Shown: positions 8,019 to 15,755 of the stretch, in pieces
Position numbering within the stretch: the stretch's first letter is position 1
Layout of the letters: each line of letters starts with the position of its first letter
From: JANWHQ01 sp963775275
GTDB taxonomy: Bacteria; Pseudomonadota; Alphaproteobacteria; Caulobacterales; Caulobacteraceae
Length of the DNA: 64,000 nt
Reading direction: 5' to 3'
Assembly (NCBI GenBank): GCA_963775275.1
Contig: CAVZII010000005.1
Span: forward strand, 4,340,001-4,404,000
Notes under the pieces: model-generated
Databases searched by the model: none
Told to the model about the DNA's origin: nothing
What the model saw: the letters and a program-made list of their open reading frames with translations, nothing else
Made by a program: the position numbers and the translations under genes

Positions 8019-8894
8019 ATGGCGATCGAGAACTCCCGTCGCTGGAAGATCGGCAATGTCGAGATCATCAGCATCGTCGAGCTCTTCGACTTCCAGGACG
8101 ACGTCTGGGTTCTGCTCAAGGACGCCGAGCCGGAGCTGCTCCTCGAGCACGAGTGGCTGCGGCCGCACTACGTGACCCCCGACGGGCGCATGCGGATGAA
8201 CTTCCAGGCCTTCGTCGTGACCTCGCAGGGCCGCCGGATCATGGTCGACACCTGCATCGGCAACGACCGCAAGCGGGAGTTCGAGGTCTTCTCCAATCTG
8301 CAGGGAACCTTCCTGCAGGACCTGACCGACCTCGGCTATCCGCCCGGCTCCATCGACACCGTTCTGTGCACCCACCTGCACCTGGACCACTGCGGCTGGA
8401 ACACGCACCTGGCGGACGGCAAGTGGGTCCCCTCGTTCCCGAACGCCCGCTACCTCTTCGCCAAGAACGAGCTCGCGCACTGGCAGGCCCAAGAGAGGGC
8501 TGGCGCGCCGCACATGGAGCATGTGGTCGACGCGATCCAGCCGATCATCGACGCGGGCTTGGCCGACTTCATCGAGGCGCCGCTCAAGGTCACCGACGAG
8601 CTGACCCTGATACCCACCCCCGGCCACACGCCCGGGCACGTCAGCCTGCACATCGCCTCAGCCGGCGAGGAAGGCGTGATTACCGGCGACGTGGTCCACC
8701 ACCCCGTCCAACTCGCCGAGCCGGACTGGGAGAACAACTTCGACATGAACAAGGACGCCGGCGCCAAGACCCGCAAGGAGTTCTTCGCCCGCTACCAGGA
8801 CCGGGACTCCCTGGTGATCACCAGCCACTTCGCCGACCCGAGCGCCGGCAAGATCGTGTCGGACGGCGCGCGCTGGCGGTTCGTCCAGGATTGA
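8019..8894 (+). CDS. Metallo-beta-lactamase fold hydrolase
   Basis: 291-residue MBL-fold enzyme of the lactonase-like branch. The zinc motif H119-L-H121-L-D123-H124 is intact. Further ligands appear in PTPGHTPGHVSLH (His) and VITGDVVHHP (Asp), then TSHFADPSAGK (His). The likely reaction is hydrolysis of a lactone, ester or thioester; quorum-quenching lactonases share this layout. AAGGAGG ends 8 bp before ATG 8019, which decides the start over GTG 8010. It follows the P450 gene by 57 bp and is 19 bp from the serine hydrolase gene, so it is part of the same operon. Confidence 0.92.
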   Translation: MAIENSRRWKIGNVEIISIVELFDFQDDVWVLLKDAEPELLLEHEWLRPHYVTPDGRMRMNFQAFVVTSQGRRIMVDTCIGNDRKREFEVFSNLQGTFLQDLTDLGYPPGSIDTVLCTHLHLDHCGWNTHLADGKWVPSFPNARYLFAKNELAHWQAQERAGAPHMEHVVDAIQPIIDAGLADFIEAPLKVTDELTLIPTPGHTPGHVSLHIASAGEEGVITGDVVHHPVQLAEPDWENNFDMNKDAGAKTRKEFFARYQDRDSLVITSHFADPSAGKIVSDGARWRFVQD

Positions 8895-8913
8895 ACCTCG
8901 AACGGAGACGGAG

Positions 8914-10059
8914 ATGAGCGGCCTCGATCAAGCCCGCCTCGGCCAGCTCAAGGCAGCGATGGCCGAGGACATCGACAAGGGCCTCTACTTCGGCGGGGTC
9001 GTCATCGTCGCGCGCCATGGCGAGATCGGCTTGTTCGAGGCGACGGGCGATTCCGGACCCGAGCTGAAGAAGCCGGTCAGCCCGGATTCGGTGTTCAGCC
9101 TGTTCTCGGTCACCAAGGCCTTCACCAACGTCCTCACCTTCAGGGCGATCGAGAGGGGCCAGCTCGCGCTGACCACCAAGGTCTCGGACGTCATTCCCGA
9201 GTTCGACGGAGAGGCCCGCCGCGACATCACCTTCTTCCACCTGATGACGCACAGCTCAGGCCTGCCGAGCGTCTACACGCCCAAGGACGGCATGTGCATC
9301 GACCGCCTGGACGAGGTGATCGCGGCGATCTGCCAGAACGTCCATCCGGAGGTTCCGCCGGGCGTTCGGGTGGACTATGCGCCGCTTTGCAGCCACGCCC
9401 TGATGGGCGAGGCGGTCCGCCGGCTCGATCCGGCCGGCCGCTCCTACCGCGAGCTGGTGCAGCAGGAGATCCTGGATCCCCTCGGCATGAAGGACACCTC
9501 GGTGGGTCTGCGCGCCGACCTGCGCGAGCGGCACCTGGTCCCGGACTTCCGCGGCAATGCGCCGATGCAGCACCTCGGCCACTCGGGCCTCGGGCCCCAG
9601 GGCGCGTTCCTGGAGGAGCACGCCGAAATGCCCTGGGTGGGGATCGCGTCCACCGCGCCCGACATGTTCCGCTTCGCCGAGATGCTGCGCCGGGGCGGCG
9701 AGCGCGACGGCAAGCGGATCCTGGGGCCGACCATCCTGAAGAAGGCGCGCCGGAACTGGACCGGCGACAAGCCCAACGAAGTCTACAAGCGCATGGCCCT
9801 GCAGCGGGGCTGGCCGGTCATGCCTGCCTATCTCGGCCTGGGCTTCTCCCTGCGCGGCGAGGAGATGGGCAACACCCTCTTCGGGACGCTGACCTCGCCC
9901 GAGACCTTCGGCAACTACGGCGCGGGCACGACCATCTTCTGGGTCGACCCCGAGCTCGACCTGACCTTCGTGGGCCTGTGCACGGGGGTCATGACCTCGG
10001 GCGACAACATCGAGCGCTGGCAGAAGCTCGCCGATATCGCCGTCGCGGCGGCGGTGTGA
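8914..10059 (+). CDS. Serine hydrolase, beta-lactamase/EstB-like family
   Basis: 381-residue serine hydrolase of the class C beta-lactamase/penicillin-binding fold. The nucleophile motif S65-V-T-K68 is clear (FSLFSVTKAFT), and the second Tyr motif is probably Y155 in VDYAPLCSHALMGE, reading YAP in place of the usual YxN. The third KTG-like motif is not obvious; GNYGAGTTIFWVDP near the C-terminus occupies that place. There is no signal peptide, so it is cytoplasmic, as expected for an esterase or lactone-acting enzyme (EstB, LACTB-like) rather than a beta-lactamase. It sits between the MBL hydrolase and the GMC oxidoreductase in the operon. Confidence 0.88.
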   Translation: MSGLDQARLGQLKAAMAEDIDKGLYFGGVVIVARHGEIGLFEATGDSGPELKKPVSPDSVFSLFSVTKAFTNVLTFRAIERGQLALTTKVSDVIPEFDGEARRDITFFHLMTHSSGLPSVYTPKDGMCIDRLDEVIAAICQNVHPEVPPGVRVDYAPLCSHALMGEAVRRLDPAGRSYRELVQQEILDPLGMKDTSVGLRADLRERHLVPDFRGNAPMQHLGHSGLGPQGAFLEEHAEMPWVGIASTAPDMFRFAEMLRRGGERDGKRILGPTILKKARRNWTGDKPNEVYKRMALQRGWPVMPAYLGLGFSLRGEEMGNTLFGTLTSPETFGNYGAGTTIFWVDPELDLTFVGLCTGVMTSGDNIERWQKLADIAVAAAV

Positions 10060-10063
10060 GGTC

Positions 10064-11734
10064 ATGAGCGCGGCGCCCGGCGATGCCGAGTTCGATTACG
10101 TCGTCGTCGGCGCCGGGACAGGCGGCTGCGTCCTCGCCAACCGGCTGTCGGCCGACCCCAATGTCCGCGTCGCCCTCCTGGAGGCCGGACCGCCGGACAC
10201 CCATCCCTGGATCCACATCCCTGCGGCGGTGGGCGCGGCGATCGTGACGCCGCAGATCGGCTGGGGGTACTGGACCGCGCCGCAGGCCCACATGGGCGGG
10301 CGCAAGATCCCCGTTCCGCGCGGCCGGGTGCTCGGCGGCTCCAGCTCCATCAACGGCATGGTCTACAACCGCGGCCATCCCAAGGACTACGACGACTGGG
10401 CCGCCATGGGGAACAAGGGGTGGAGCTACCTGGAGGTGCTCCCCTACTTCCGCCGCTCCGAGGACAACCCGCGCTTCGCCGGCTCGCCCTATCACGGGGT
10501 GGGCGGGGAGATGCACGTCTCGGACATCAGGAAGACCAATCCGCTGAACCCGGCCTTCTTCCAGGCGATGGAGGAACTGCAGATCCGGCGCTGCCCGGAC
10601 TACAACAGCCTCAATCCCGAGGGATACGGCTTGCGCCAGGCGGCGATCCGCAACGGGCGGCCGCGAGTCCGGCTCCACGGCGTTCCTCAAGCCCGCCACG
10701 AACCGTCCGAACCTCAGCATCATCTCCAATGCGCCCGCCCGCCGTGTCGTGATCGAGGACCGCAAGGCCACGGGCGTCGAGGTCGGGGGGCCGGACGGCG
10801 TGCGGGCGATCAAGGCGCGGCGCGAGGTCATCCTCTGCGGCGGGGCCATCGGCTCGCCGCACTGCTCCTGCTCCTATCCGGGATCGGCGACGGCGAGGCG
10901 CTCAAGGCGCTCGGGATGGAGGTCGAACACCACCTTCCCGCCGTCGGCCAGAACCTGCACGACCACCTGGCGGTGCTGGTGCAGATGCTGACACCCAGGG
11001 ATTCCACTTCCTACGGCATCTCGGCCAAGGCGTTCCCGCGGGGAGTCTGGAACGTGCTGGAGTACCTGCTCTGGCGCCAGGGGCCGCTGGCGAGCTTCGT
11101 CTTCGAGGCCAACGCCTTCGTGCGCACGACGCCCGAGCTCGACCGGCCGGACGTGCAGATGGTCTTCCAGCCCGCGCGCCGGAACCAGAACACCTTCCCG
11201 ATCCCGGTCGGCCACGGCTACGTCATGAGCTCGGTGCTGCTCTACCCCAAGAGCCGCGGGCGCATCGCGCTGGCGAGCCCCGATCCCGAGACCGCGCCGA
11301 TCATCGATCCGAACCTCCTGGCCGAGCCCGAGGACTACGAGCCCCTGCTGCGCGCCCTCGCCCTCTCGCGGCGGGTCTTCGCCTCCCCTGCCTTCGCCCG
11401 CTACCGGGCCGAGGAGTTCAAGCCGGGCCCCGAGATCACGACCCGCGAAGGCCTGATGGCCCACATCCGCGACACGGGCTCGACCGTCCACCACCCGTGC
11501 GGGTCCTGCCGCATGGGCGGCGACGACGCCTCCGTCGTCGATCCGGAGCTGAAGGTCCGGGGCGTCGAGGGGCTGAGGGTGGCCGACGCCTCGATCTTCC
11601 CGCGCCTGGTGGGCGGCAACACCAACGCGGTGGTGGTGATGGTCGCCGAGAAGGCCGCCGACATGATCCTCGGCCGCCCGGCCCCGGCGCCGGCCGACCT
11701 CGCAGAACTGCAAGCCGTGGAGGCCGCCCGATGA
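10064..11734 (+). CDS. GMC family oxidoreductase with a pair of compensating frameshifts
   Basis: FAD-dependent alcohol dehydrogenase/oxidase of the glucose-methanol-choline family, about 556 residues. The N-terminal FAD motif DYVVVGAGTGGCVLANRLS, the signature GRVLGGSSSINGMVYNRG and the C-terminal catalytic HHPCGSCRMGGDD plus GGNTNAVVVMVAEKAADMI are intact. Between about 10660 and 10862 the reading frame encodes nonsense, while the +1 frame there encodes the expected segment (LKPATNRPNLSIIS... EVILCGGAIGSP). One extra base near 10658-10663 and one missing base (or two extra) near 10859-10876 explain this. It starts 4 bp after the serine hydrolase stop and its TGA overlaps the next ATG. It probably oxidises the alcohol made by the P450. 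Confidence 0.9.
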   Translation: MSAAPGDAEFDYVVVGAGTGGCVLANRLSADPNVRVALLEAGPPDTHPWIHIPAAVGAAIVTPQIGWGYWTAPQAHMGGRKIPVPRGRVLGGSSSINGMVYNRGHPKDYDDWAAMGNKGWSYLEVLPYFRRSEDNPRFAGSPYHGVGGEMHVSDIRKTNPLNPAFFQAMEELQIRRCPDYNSLNPEGYGLRQAAIRNGRPRVRLHGVPQARHEPSEPQHHLQCARPPCRDRGPQGHGRRGRGAGRRAGDQGAARGHPLRRGHRLAALLLLLSGIGDGEALKALGMEVEHHLPAVGQNLHDHLAVLVQMLTPRDSTSYGISAKAFPRGVWNVLEYLLWRQGPLASFVFEANAFVRTTPELDRPDVQMVFQPARRNQNTFPIPVGHGYVMSSVLLYPKSRGRIALASPDPETAPIIDPNLLAEPEDYEPLLRALALSRRVFASPAFARYRAEEFKPGPEITTREGLMAHIRDTGSTVHHPCGSCRMGGDDASVVDPELKVRGVEGLRVADASIFPRLVGGNTNAVVVMVAEKAADMILGRPAPAPADLAELQAVEAAR

Positions 11735-12528
11735 GCGATACCTACGAGCTCTATGCGATCCGGTACGGCCGCCATGAACGCAAGGCCGCGGAGAACTTCA
11801 TCGGCGGCGACGACCACGACACCGACATGCCGCTCGACTACTTCGTCTGGGCGATCGTCGGCGAGCGGCAGACCTTCGTGCTGGACACTGGCTTCGACCC
11901 CGAAGTCGCACGCCGGCGCGGGCGCCAGAACATCCGGCCCATCGAGGAAGGGCTGAAGGTCGTGGGCGTCGATCCGGCGACGGTGACCGACGTGATCATC
12001 TCCCACATGCACTACGATCACGCCGGCAACATCGGCGCCTTCCCCAACGCGCGCTTCCACCTGCAGGACGCCGAGATGGCCTACTGCACGGGCCGCTGCA
12101 TGTGCCATCAGGTGATGCGCGGCGCGTTCGAGGCGCAGGACGTCTCGGCCATGGTCCACAAGGTGTTCGACGGCCGGGTGCAGTTCCACGACGGCGACGC
12201 CGAGCTCGCGCCGGGCCTGACGCTGCACAAGCTCGGCGGCCACACCAAGGGGCTCCAGATCGCGCGGGTAAAGACCGAGCGGGGCTTCGTGGTCCTGGCC
12301 TCGGACGCCACCCACCTCTACGCCAACCTCGAGCGCGACCACCCCTTCCCGGTGCTGGCGGACGTGGGCGACTACCTGGAGGGCCTGCAGACCCTCAGGC
12401 GCCTGGCGACCTCGCCGCAGCACATCATCCCCGGCCACGATCCTTTGGTGCTGGAACAGTACCCGGCAGTCCGCGAGGGGCTTAAGGACGTCGTGCGCGT
12501 GGACCTCAATCCCAAGACCACGGCCTAG
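11731..12528 (+). CDS. MBL-fold hydrolase, N-acyl homoserine lactonase-like
   Basis: 265-residue MBL-fold protein resembling AiiA/AttM-type lactonases. The zinc motif is S-H92-M-H94-Y-D96-H97 with AGNIGAFPNARFHLQ following, and further ligands lie in KLGGHTKGLQ (His), VLASDATHLYANL (Asp) and IIPGHDPLV (His). The conserved Tyr after the Asp/His block (HLYAN) is characteristic of this family. ATG 11731 overlaps the GMC stop by 4 bp, which implies translational coupling. In this operon it most likely opens a lactone intermediate rather than a signal molecule; that is inference from context. Confidence 0.92.
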   Translation: MSDTYELYAIRYGRHERKAAENFIGGDDHDTDMPLDYFVWAIVGERQTFVLDTGFDPEVARRRGRQNIRPIEEGLKVVGVDPATVTDVIISHMHYDHAGNIGAFPNARFHLQDAEMAYCTGRCMCHQVMRGAFEAQDVSAMVHKVFDGRVQFHDGDAELAPGLTLHKLGGHTKGLQIARVKTERGFVVLASDATHLYANLERDHPFPVLADVGDYLEGLQTLRRLATSPQHIIPGHDPLVLEQYPAVREGLKDVVRVDLNPKTTA

Positions 12529-12546
12529 GAAGGTTCGAATTCAGAC

Positions 12547-13443
12547 ATGGGCGAGCATATCGGCTTCATCGGCGTCGGGCGCATGGGCGGGCTCATGGCC
12601 GGCCGGCTGCTGGACGCAGGCCACACCCTCACGGTCTTCGACGTCAGCGAGGAGGCCCTGGCGCCGCTTCTGGCGAGGGGCGCGACGCGGGCGGACTCCC
12701 CCAAGGCCGTCGCCGACGCCTGCGAGGTGGTGATGGCCAGCCTGCCGAGCATCGCCATCGTGCAGCAGACGGCGCTCGGGCCCCAGGGCGTGATCCACGG
12801 CTCGAAGATCGGGACCTTCATCGATCTGTCCACCACCGGCCCGCAGGTCGCAGGGATCGTCTCCAGGGGATTGGCTGAAAAGGGGATCGTGGCCCTCGAC
12901 GCGCCGGTGTCCGGCGGCATGAAGGGCGCGCGCGAAGGCACCGTGGCCGTGATGGTCGGCGGCCCCAAGGCGAGCTTCGAGGCGCTGCAGCCGATCCTCG
13001 CCGTCATCGGCAAGCTGTTCTTCATGGGCGAGACCCCGGGCTCGGGCCAGGCGATGAAGCTGGTCAACAACCTCGTCTCGTGCACCCAGGTGGCGATCGT
13101 CTCGGAGGCCATGACCATGGCCGTCAAGGCGGGGCTGGACCCCAAGCTGGCGATCGACGTGCTGAACGCCTCGTCCGGCCGCTGCAGCGCCACCCAGGAC
13201 AAGTGGCCGCGCTCGGTGCTGCCGCGGACCTTCGACTTCGGCTTCGCCACCGGCCTGGCCTTCAAGGACGTGCGCCTGGGCGTGGAGGAGGCCGAGGCGC
13301 TGGGCGTGCCGATGGTGGTCGGCTCGGCCGTGCGCCAGTACCTGTCGATCACCAACCAGATGTTCGGGCCCGACTCCGACTTCACCGCCATGGCCAAGGT
13401 CGCGGAGGCGTGGGCCGGCGTGAATCCCGAGCCCACATCCTGA
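12547..13443 (+). CDS. NAD(P)-dependent beta-hydroxyacid dehydrogenase (HIBADH family)
   Basis: 298 residues. The N-terminal dinucleotide motif reads GFIGVGRMGGLMAGRLLDAGH, and the substrate motif DAPVSGGMKGAREG is the family DAPVSGG signature. The catalytic Lys171 lies in GSGQAMKLVNNLV. Members oxidise 3-hydroxyisobutyrate, tartronate semialdehyde, 6-phosphogluconate or related 3-hydroxyacids to semialdehydes. Lying between a lactonase and an aldehyde dehydrogenase, it fits a step that oxidises the hydroxyacid formed by lactone opening. It starts 18 bp after the previous stop. Confidence 0.92.
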   Translation: MGEHIGFIGVGRMGGLMAGRLLDAGHTLTVFDVSEEALAPLLARGATRADSPKAVADACEVVMASLPSIAIVQQTALGPQGVIHGSKIGTFIDLSTTGPQVAGIVSRGLAEKGIVALDAPVSGGMKGAREGTVAVMVGGPKASFEALQPILAVIGKLFFMGETPGSGQAMKLVNNLVSCTQVAIVSEAMTMAVKAGLDPKLAIDVLNASSGRCSATQDKWPRSVLPRTFDFGFATGLAFKDVRLGVEEAEALGVPMVVGSAVRQYLSITNQMFGPDSDFTAMAKVAEAWAGVNPEPTS

Positions 13444-13465
13444 CCCGCTTCATGAGGAGACTTCG

Positions 13466-13853
13466 ATGAGCAAGGAAATCTACGACCGCGGCCTGGCGAT
13501 CCGGAAGTCGGTGCTGGGCGCCGAATACGTCGAGACCGCCCTGAAGAACGCCGACGAGTTCACCCAGCCGCTGCAGGACCTCGTCACCGAGTACTGCTGG
13601 GGCTGGGCCTGGGGCCGCGAGGAGCTCTCCAAGCGCGACCGCTCGCTGATCAACCTCGCCATGATCAGCGTCCTGAACCGGCCCCACGAGCTGCGAGTCC
13701 ACGTCAAGGGCGCCATCCGCAACGGCCTGACCAAGACCGAGATCCGCGAGGTCCTGCTGCAGGTCGGCATCTACGGCGGCATCCCCTGCGCGGTGGAACT
13801 CCTTCCGCATCGCCAAGGACGCCCTGGCCGAGCTCGACAAGGAAGGCAAGTAG
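13466..13853 (+). CDS. Carboxymuconolactone decarboxylase-like protein, one-base frameshift
   Basis: About 128 residues when the frame is repaired. The CMD fold is recognisable from LQDLVTEYCWGWAWGREELS, SKRDRSLINLAMISVLNRP, ELRVHVKGAIRNGLTKTEIREVLLQVGIYGGIP and, in the shifted frame, SFRIAKDALAELDKEGK ending at TAG 13851-13853. One extra base near 13794-13799 otherwise fuses the gene to the following aldehyde dehydrogenase. Family members are gamma-carboxymuconolactone decarboxylases or AhpD-like proteins. The CxxC peroxidase motif of AhpD is absent, so a decarboxylase or isomerase-like role in the operon is more plausible. Confidence 0.85.
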
Positions 13854-13855
13854 CC

Positions 13856-15355
13856 ATGGCCGACGGCGCGGCCCAGGCGATGCGGAAGCATCGCATGCTG
13901 ATCGGGGGCGAGTGGACCGAGCCTTCGGGCGGGGACTGGTTCGAATCCGAGAACCCGTTCACGGGCAAGGCCTGGGCCCTGGTCCCGCGCGGGACCGCCG
14001 CCGATGTCGACAAGGCGGTTCAGGCCGCCTACACCGCGTTCAGGGGGCCCTGGCGGAGCATGACCGCCAGCGCCCGCGGCGCGATCCTGCGTCGGTTCGC
14101 CGACCTGGTCGCCGAGAACGCCGATCGCCTCGGCGAGATCGAGACCCGCGACAACGGCAAGCTGATCACCGAGATGCGGGGCCAGCTGCGCTACATCCCG
14201 CAGTGGTTCCACTACTTCGCGGGCCTGGCCGACAAGATCGAGGGCCGGGTGATCCCGATCGACAAGCCGGGCGTCTTCAACTTCACCCGCGAGGAGCCGC
14301 TGGGCGTCATCGCCGCGATCACGCCGTGGAACTCGCCGCTGATGCTGGCGACCTGGAAGCTGGCGCCGGCGCTGGCGGCGGGGAACACCGTGGTCTGGAA
14401 GCCCTCGGAGTTCTCCTCGGTCTCGGCCTTCGCGTTCGGGGAGCTGTTCGAGCAGGCCGGCTTCCCGCCGGGCGTGGTCAACATCCTGACCGGTTTCGGC
14501 TCGGAGATCGGCGAGGCCCTGGTCACCCACCCCCGCGTGGCCAAGGTGGCCTTCACCGGCGGCGACGCCACCGGCCAGCACGTCTATGAGCTGGCGGCGC
14601 GGAGCATCAAGCCGGTGACGCTGGAGCTCGGCGGCAAGAGCGCCAACATCGTCTTCGAGGACGCGGACCTGGACAACGCGGTGAAGGGGGCGGTCTCGGG
14701 CATCTTCGCGGCGACCGGCCAGACCTGCATCGCCGGCTCGCGCCTGCTGGTGCAGCGGTCGATCCACGACCGGTTCATGGAGAAGCTCCTGGACCTGGCC
14801 CGCACGGCGCGGATGGGAAACCCGCTGGAGGAGACCACCCAGGTGGGGCCGATCACCACCCGGCCGCAGTACAGGAAGGTGCTGGACTACATCCAGATCG
14901 CCAGGGAGGAAGGCGCGGCCTGCGTGCTCGGCGGTGAACCAGCCTCGCGTCCGGAATGCGGCGAGGGCTGGTTCGTGGAACCCACGGTTTTCATAGGGGT
15001 CAAGCCCTCCATGCGGATCGCGCAAGAAGAGGTTTTTGGACCAGTGCTGGGGGTGATTCCGTTCGAGGACGAGGACGAGGCGGTGGAGATCGCCAATGAT
15101 ACGCTCTATGGACTTGCGGCCGGAGTATGGACCCAGTCTATAAAGCGGGCGCTGAAGATGTCCGAGCGGCTGGAGGCCGGCACCATCTGGGTCAACACCT
15201 ACCGCGCCGTCAGCTACATGTCCCCCTTCGGCGGCTACAAGCGCTCGGGCATCGGCCGCGAGAGCGGCCTGACCGCCATCCGCGAGTACATCCAGGAGAA
15301 GAGCGTCTGGATCGACACCAACGACGAGGTCCCCAACCCGTTCGTGATGCGGTGA
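13856..15355 (+). CDS. Aldehyde dehydrogenase
   Basis: NAD(P)-dependent aldehyde dehydrogenase, 499 residues, normal for the superfamily. Catalytic Cys291 in GQTCIAGSRL, general base Glu257 in LELGGKSANIV, and Asn159 in TPWNSPL are present. The cofactor loop is FTGGDATG, with GG-D where FTGST is usual. The C-terminal PFGGYKRSGIGRESG motif is intact. ATG 13856 follows the TAG of the CMD-like gene by 2 bp. As last intact gene of the operon it probably oxidises the semialdehyde made by upstream enzymes to an acid. Confidence 0.95.
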   Translation: MADGAAQAMRKHRMLIGGEWTEPSGGDWFESENPFTGKAWALVPRGTAADVDKAVQAAYTAFRGPWRSMTASARGAILRRFADLVAENADRLGEIETRDNGKLITEMRGQLRYIPQWFHYFAGLADKIEGRVIPIDKPGVFNFTREEPLGVIAAITPWNSPLMLATWKLAPALAAGNTVVWKPSEFSSVSAFAFGELFEQAGFPPGVVNILTGFGSEIGEALVTHPRVAKVAFTGGDATGQHVYELAARSIKPVTLELGGKSANIVFEDADLDNAVKGAVSGIFAATGQTCIAGSRLLVQRSIHDRFMEKLLDLARTARMGNPLEETTQVGPITTRPQYRKVLDYIQIAREEGAACVLGGEPASRPECGEGWFVEPTVFIGVKPSMRIAQEEVFGPVLGVIPFEDEDEAVEIANDTLYGLAAGVWTQSIKRALKMSERLEAGTIWVNTYRAVSYMSPFGGYKRSGIGRESGLTAIREYIQEKSVWIDTNDEVPNPFVMR

Positions 15356-15395
15356 CGCCCGAGGTCTTCCCGGCAAGCCGGCCGCAAGGCGCCTG

Positions 15396-15716
15396 AGCGC
15401 ATCCAAGGTCGCGGTTATCCGGCGGATATTCGGCGGCGCGCACAACTCCGAGGGCCGTCCCCTCTATGCGGCCTGGCCCTATGACGCGGGCGTGGGCGAC
15501 ATGGGCTGGCGCGCCTGGAAGCTCGGCGGCTCGCCCAGCGGCGCCGCCAACGGCATCAACCAGACCATGGGATTCGACGCGCTCAAGCGCTATTTCGCGG
15601 GCGCCGGCGGCGCAGCCTTCCCAGGCGTGACGCGGCCGCTGCGCCCCTACCCCAAGGTCGCCCGCTACAAGGGCGGCGACACGCGCTCGGCCGACAGCTT
15701 CGCCTGCGCGCCCTGA
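15396..15716 (+). pseudogene. Tannase/feruloyl esterase remnant
   Basis: The open frame reads SKVAVIRRIFGGAHNSEGRP, then LYAAWPYDAG, GWRAWKLGG and, after a short gap, TRPLRPYPKVARYKGGDTRSADSFACA. These are blocks of the tannase/feruloyl esterase family (I-R-x-I-Y-G-G, the P-Y-P-x-V-A-x-Y-K-G end). The N-terminal half with the nucleophilic Ser and the segment with the catalytic Asp and His are both gone, as roughly 110 residues are joined where the family has over 500. The residue begins immediately after the aldehyde dehydrogenase stop, so a deletion has probably joined the two. It suggests that the ancestral cluster handled aromatic esters. Confidence 0.7.
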
Positions 15717-15755
15717 TCGACGGTCGCATCCTCGTCGCCGGCCATGGATGCGGGC

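Noticed and set aside
13382..15445. Minus-strand open frame of about 687 codons
   Set aside because: Antisense to the HIBADH end, CMD-like gene and aldehyde dehydrogenase, which have clear catalytic motifs.
15492..15716. A 74-codon stand-alone gene
   Set aside because: Similarity begins upstream of its ATG and matches only parts of tannase; better read as a remnant.
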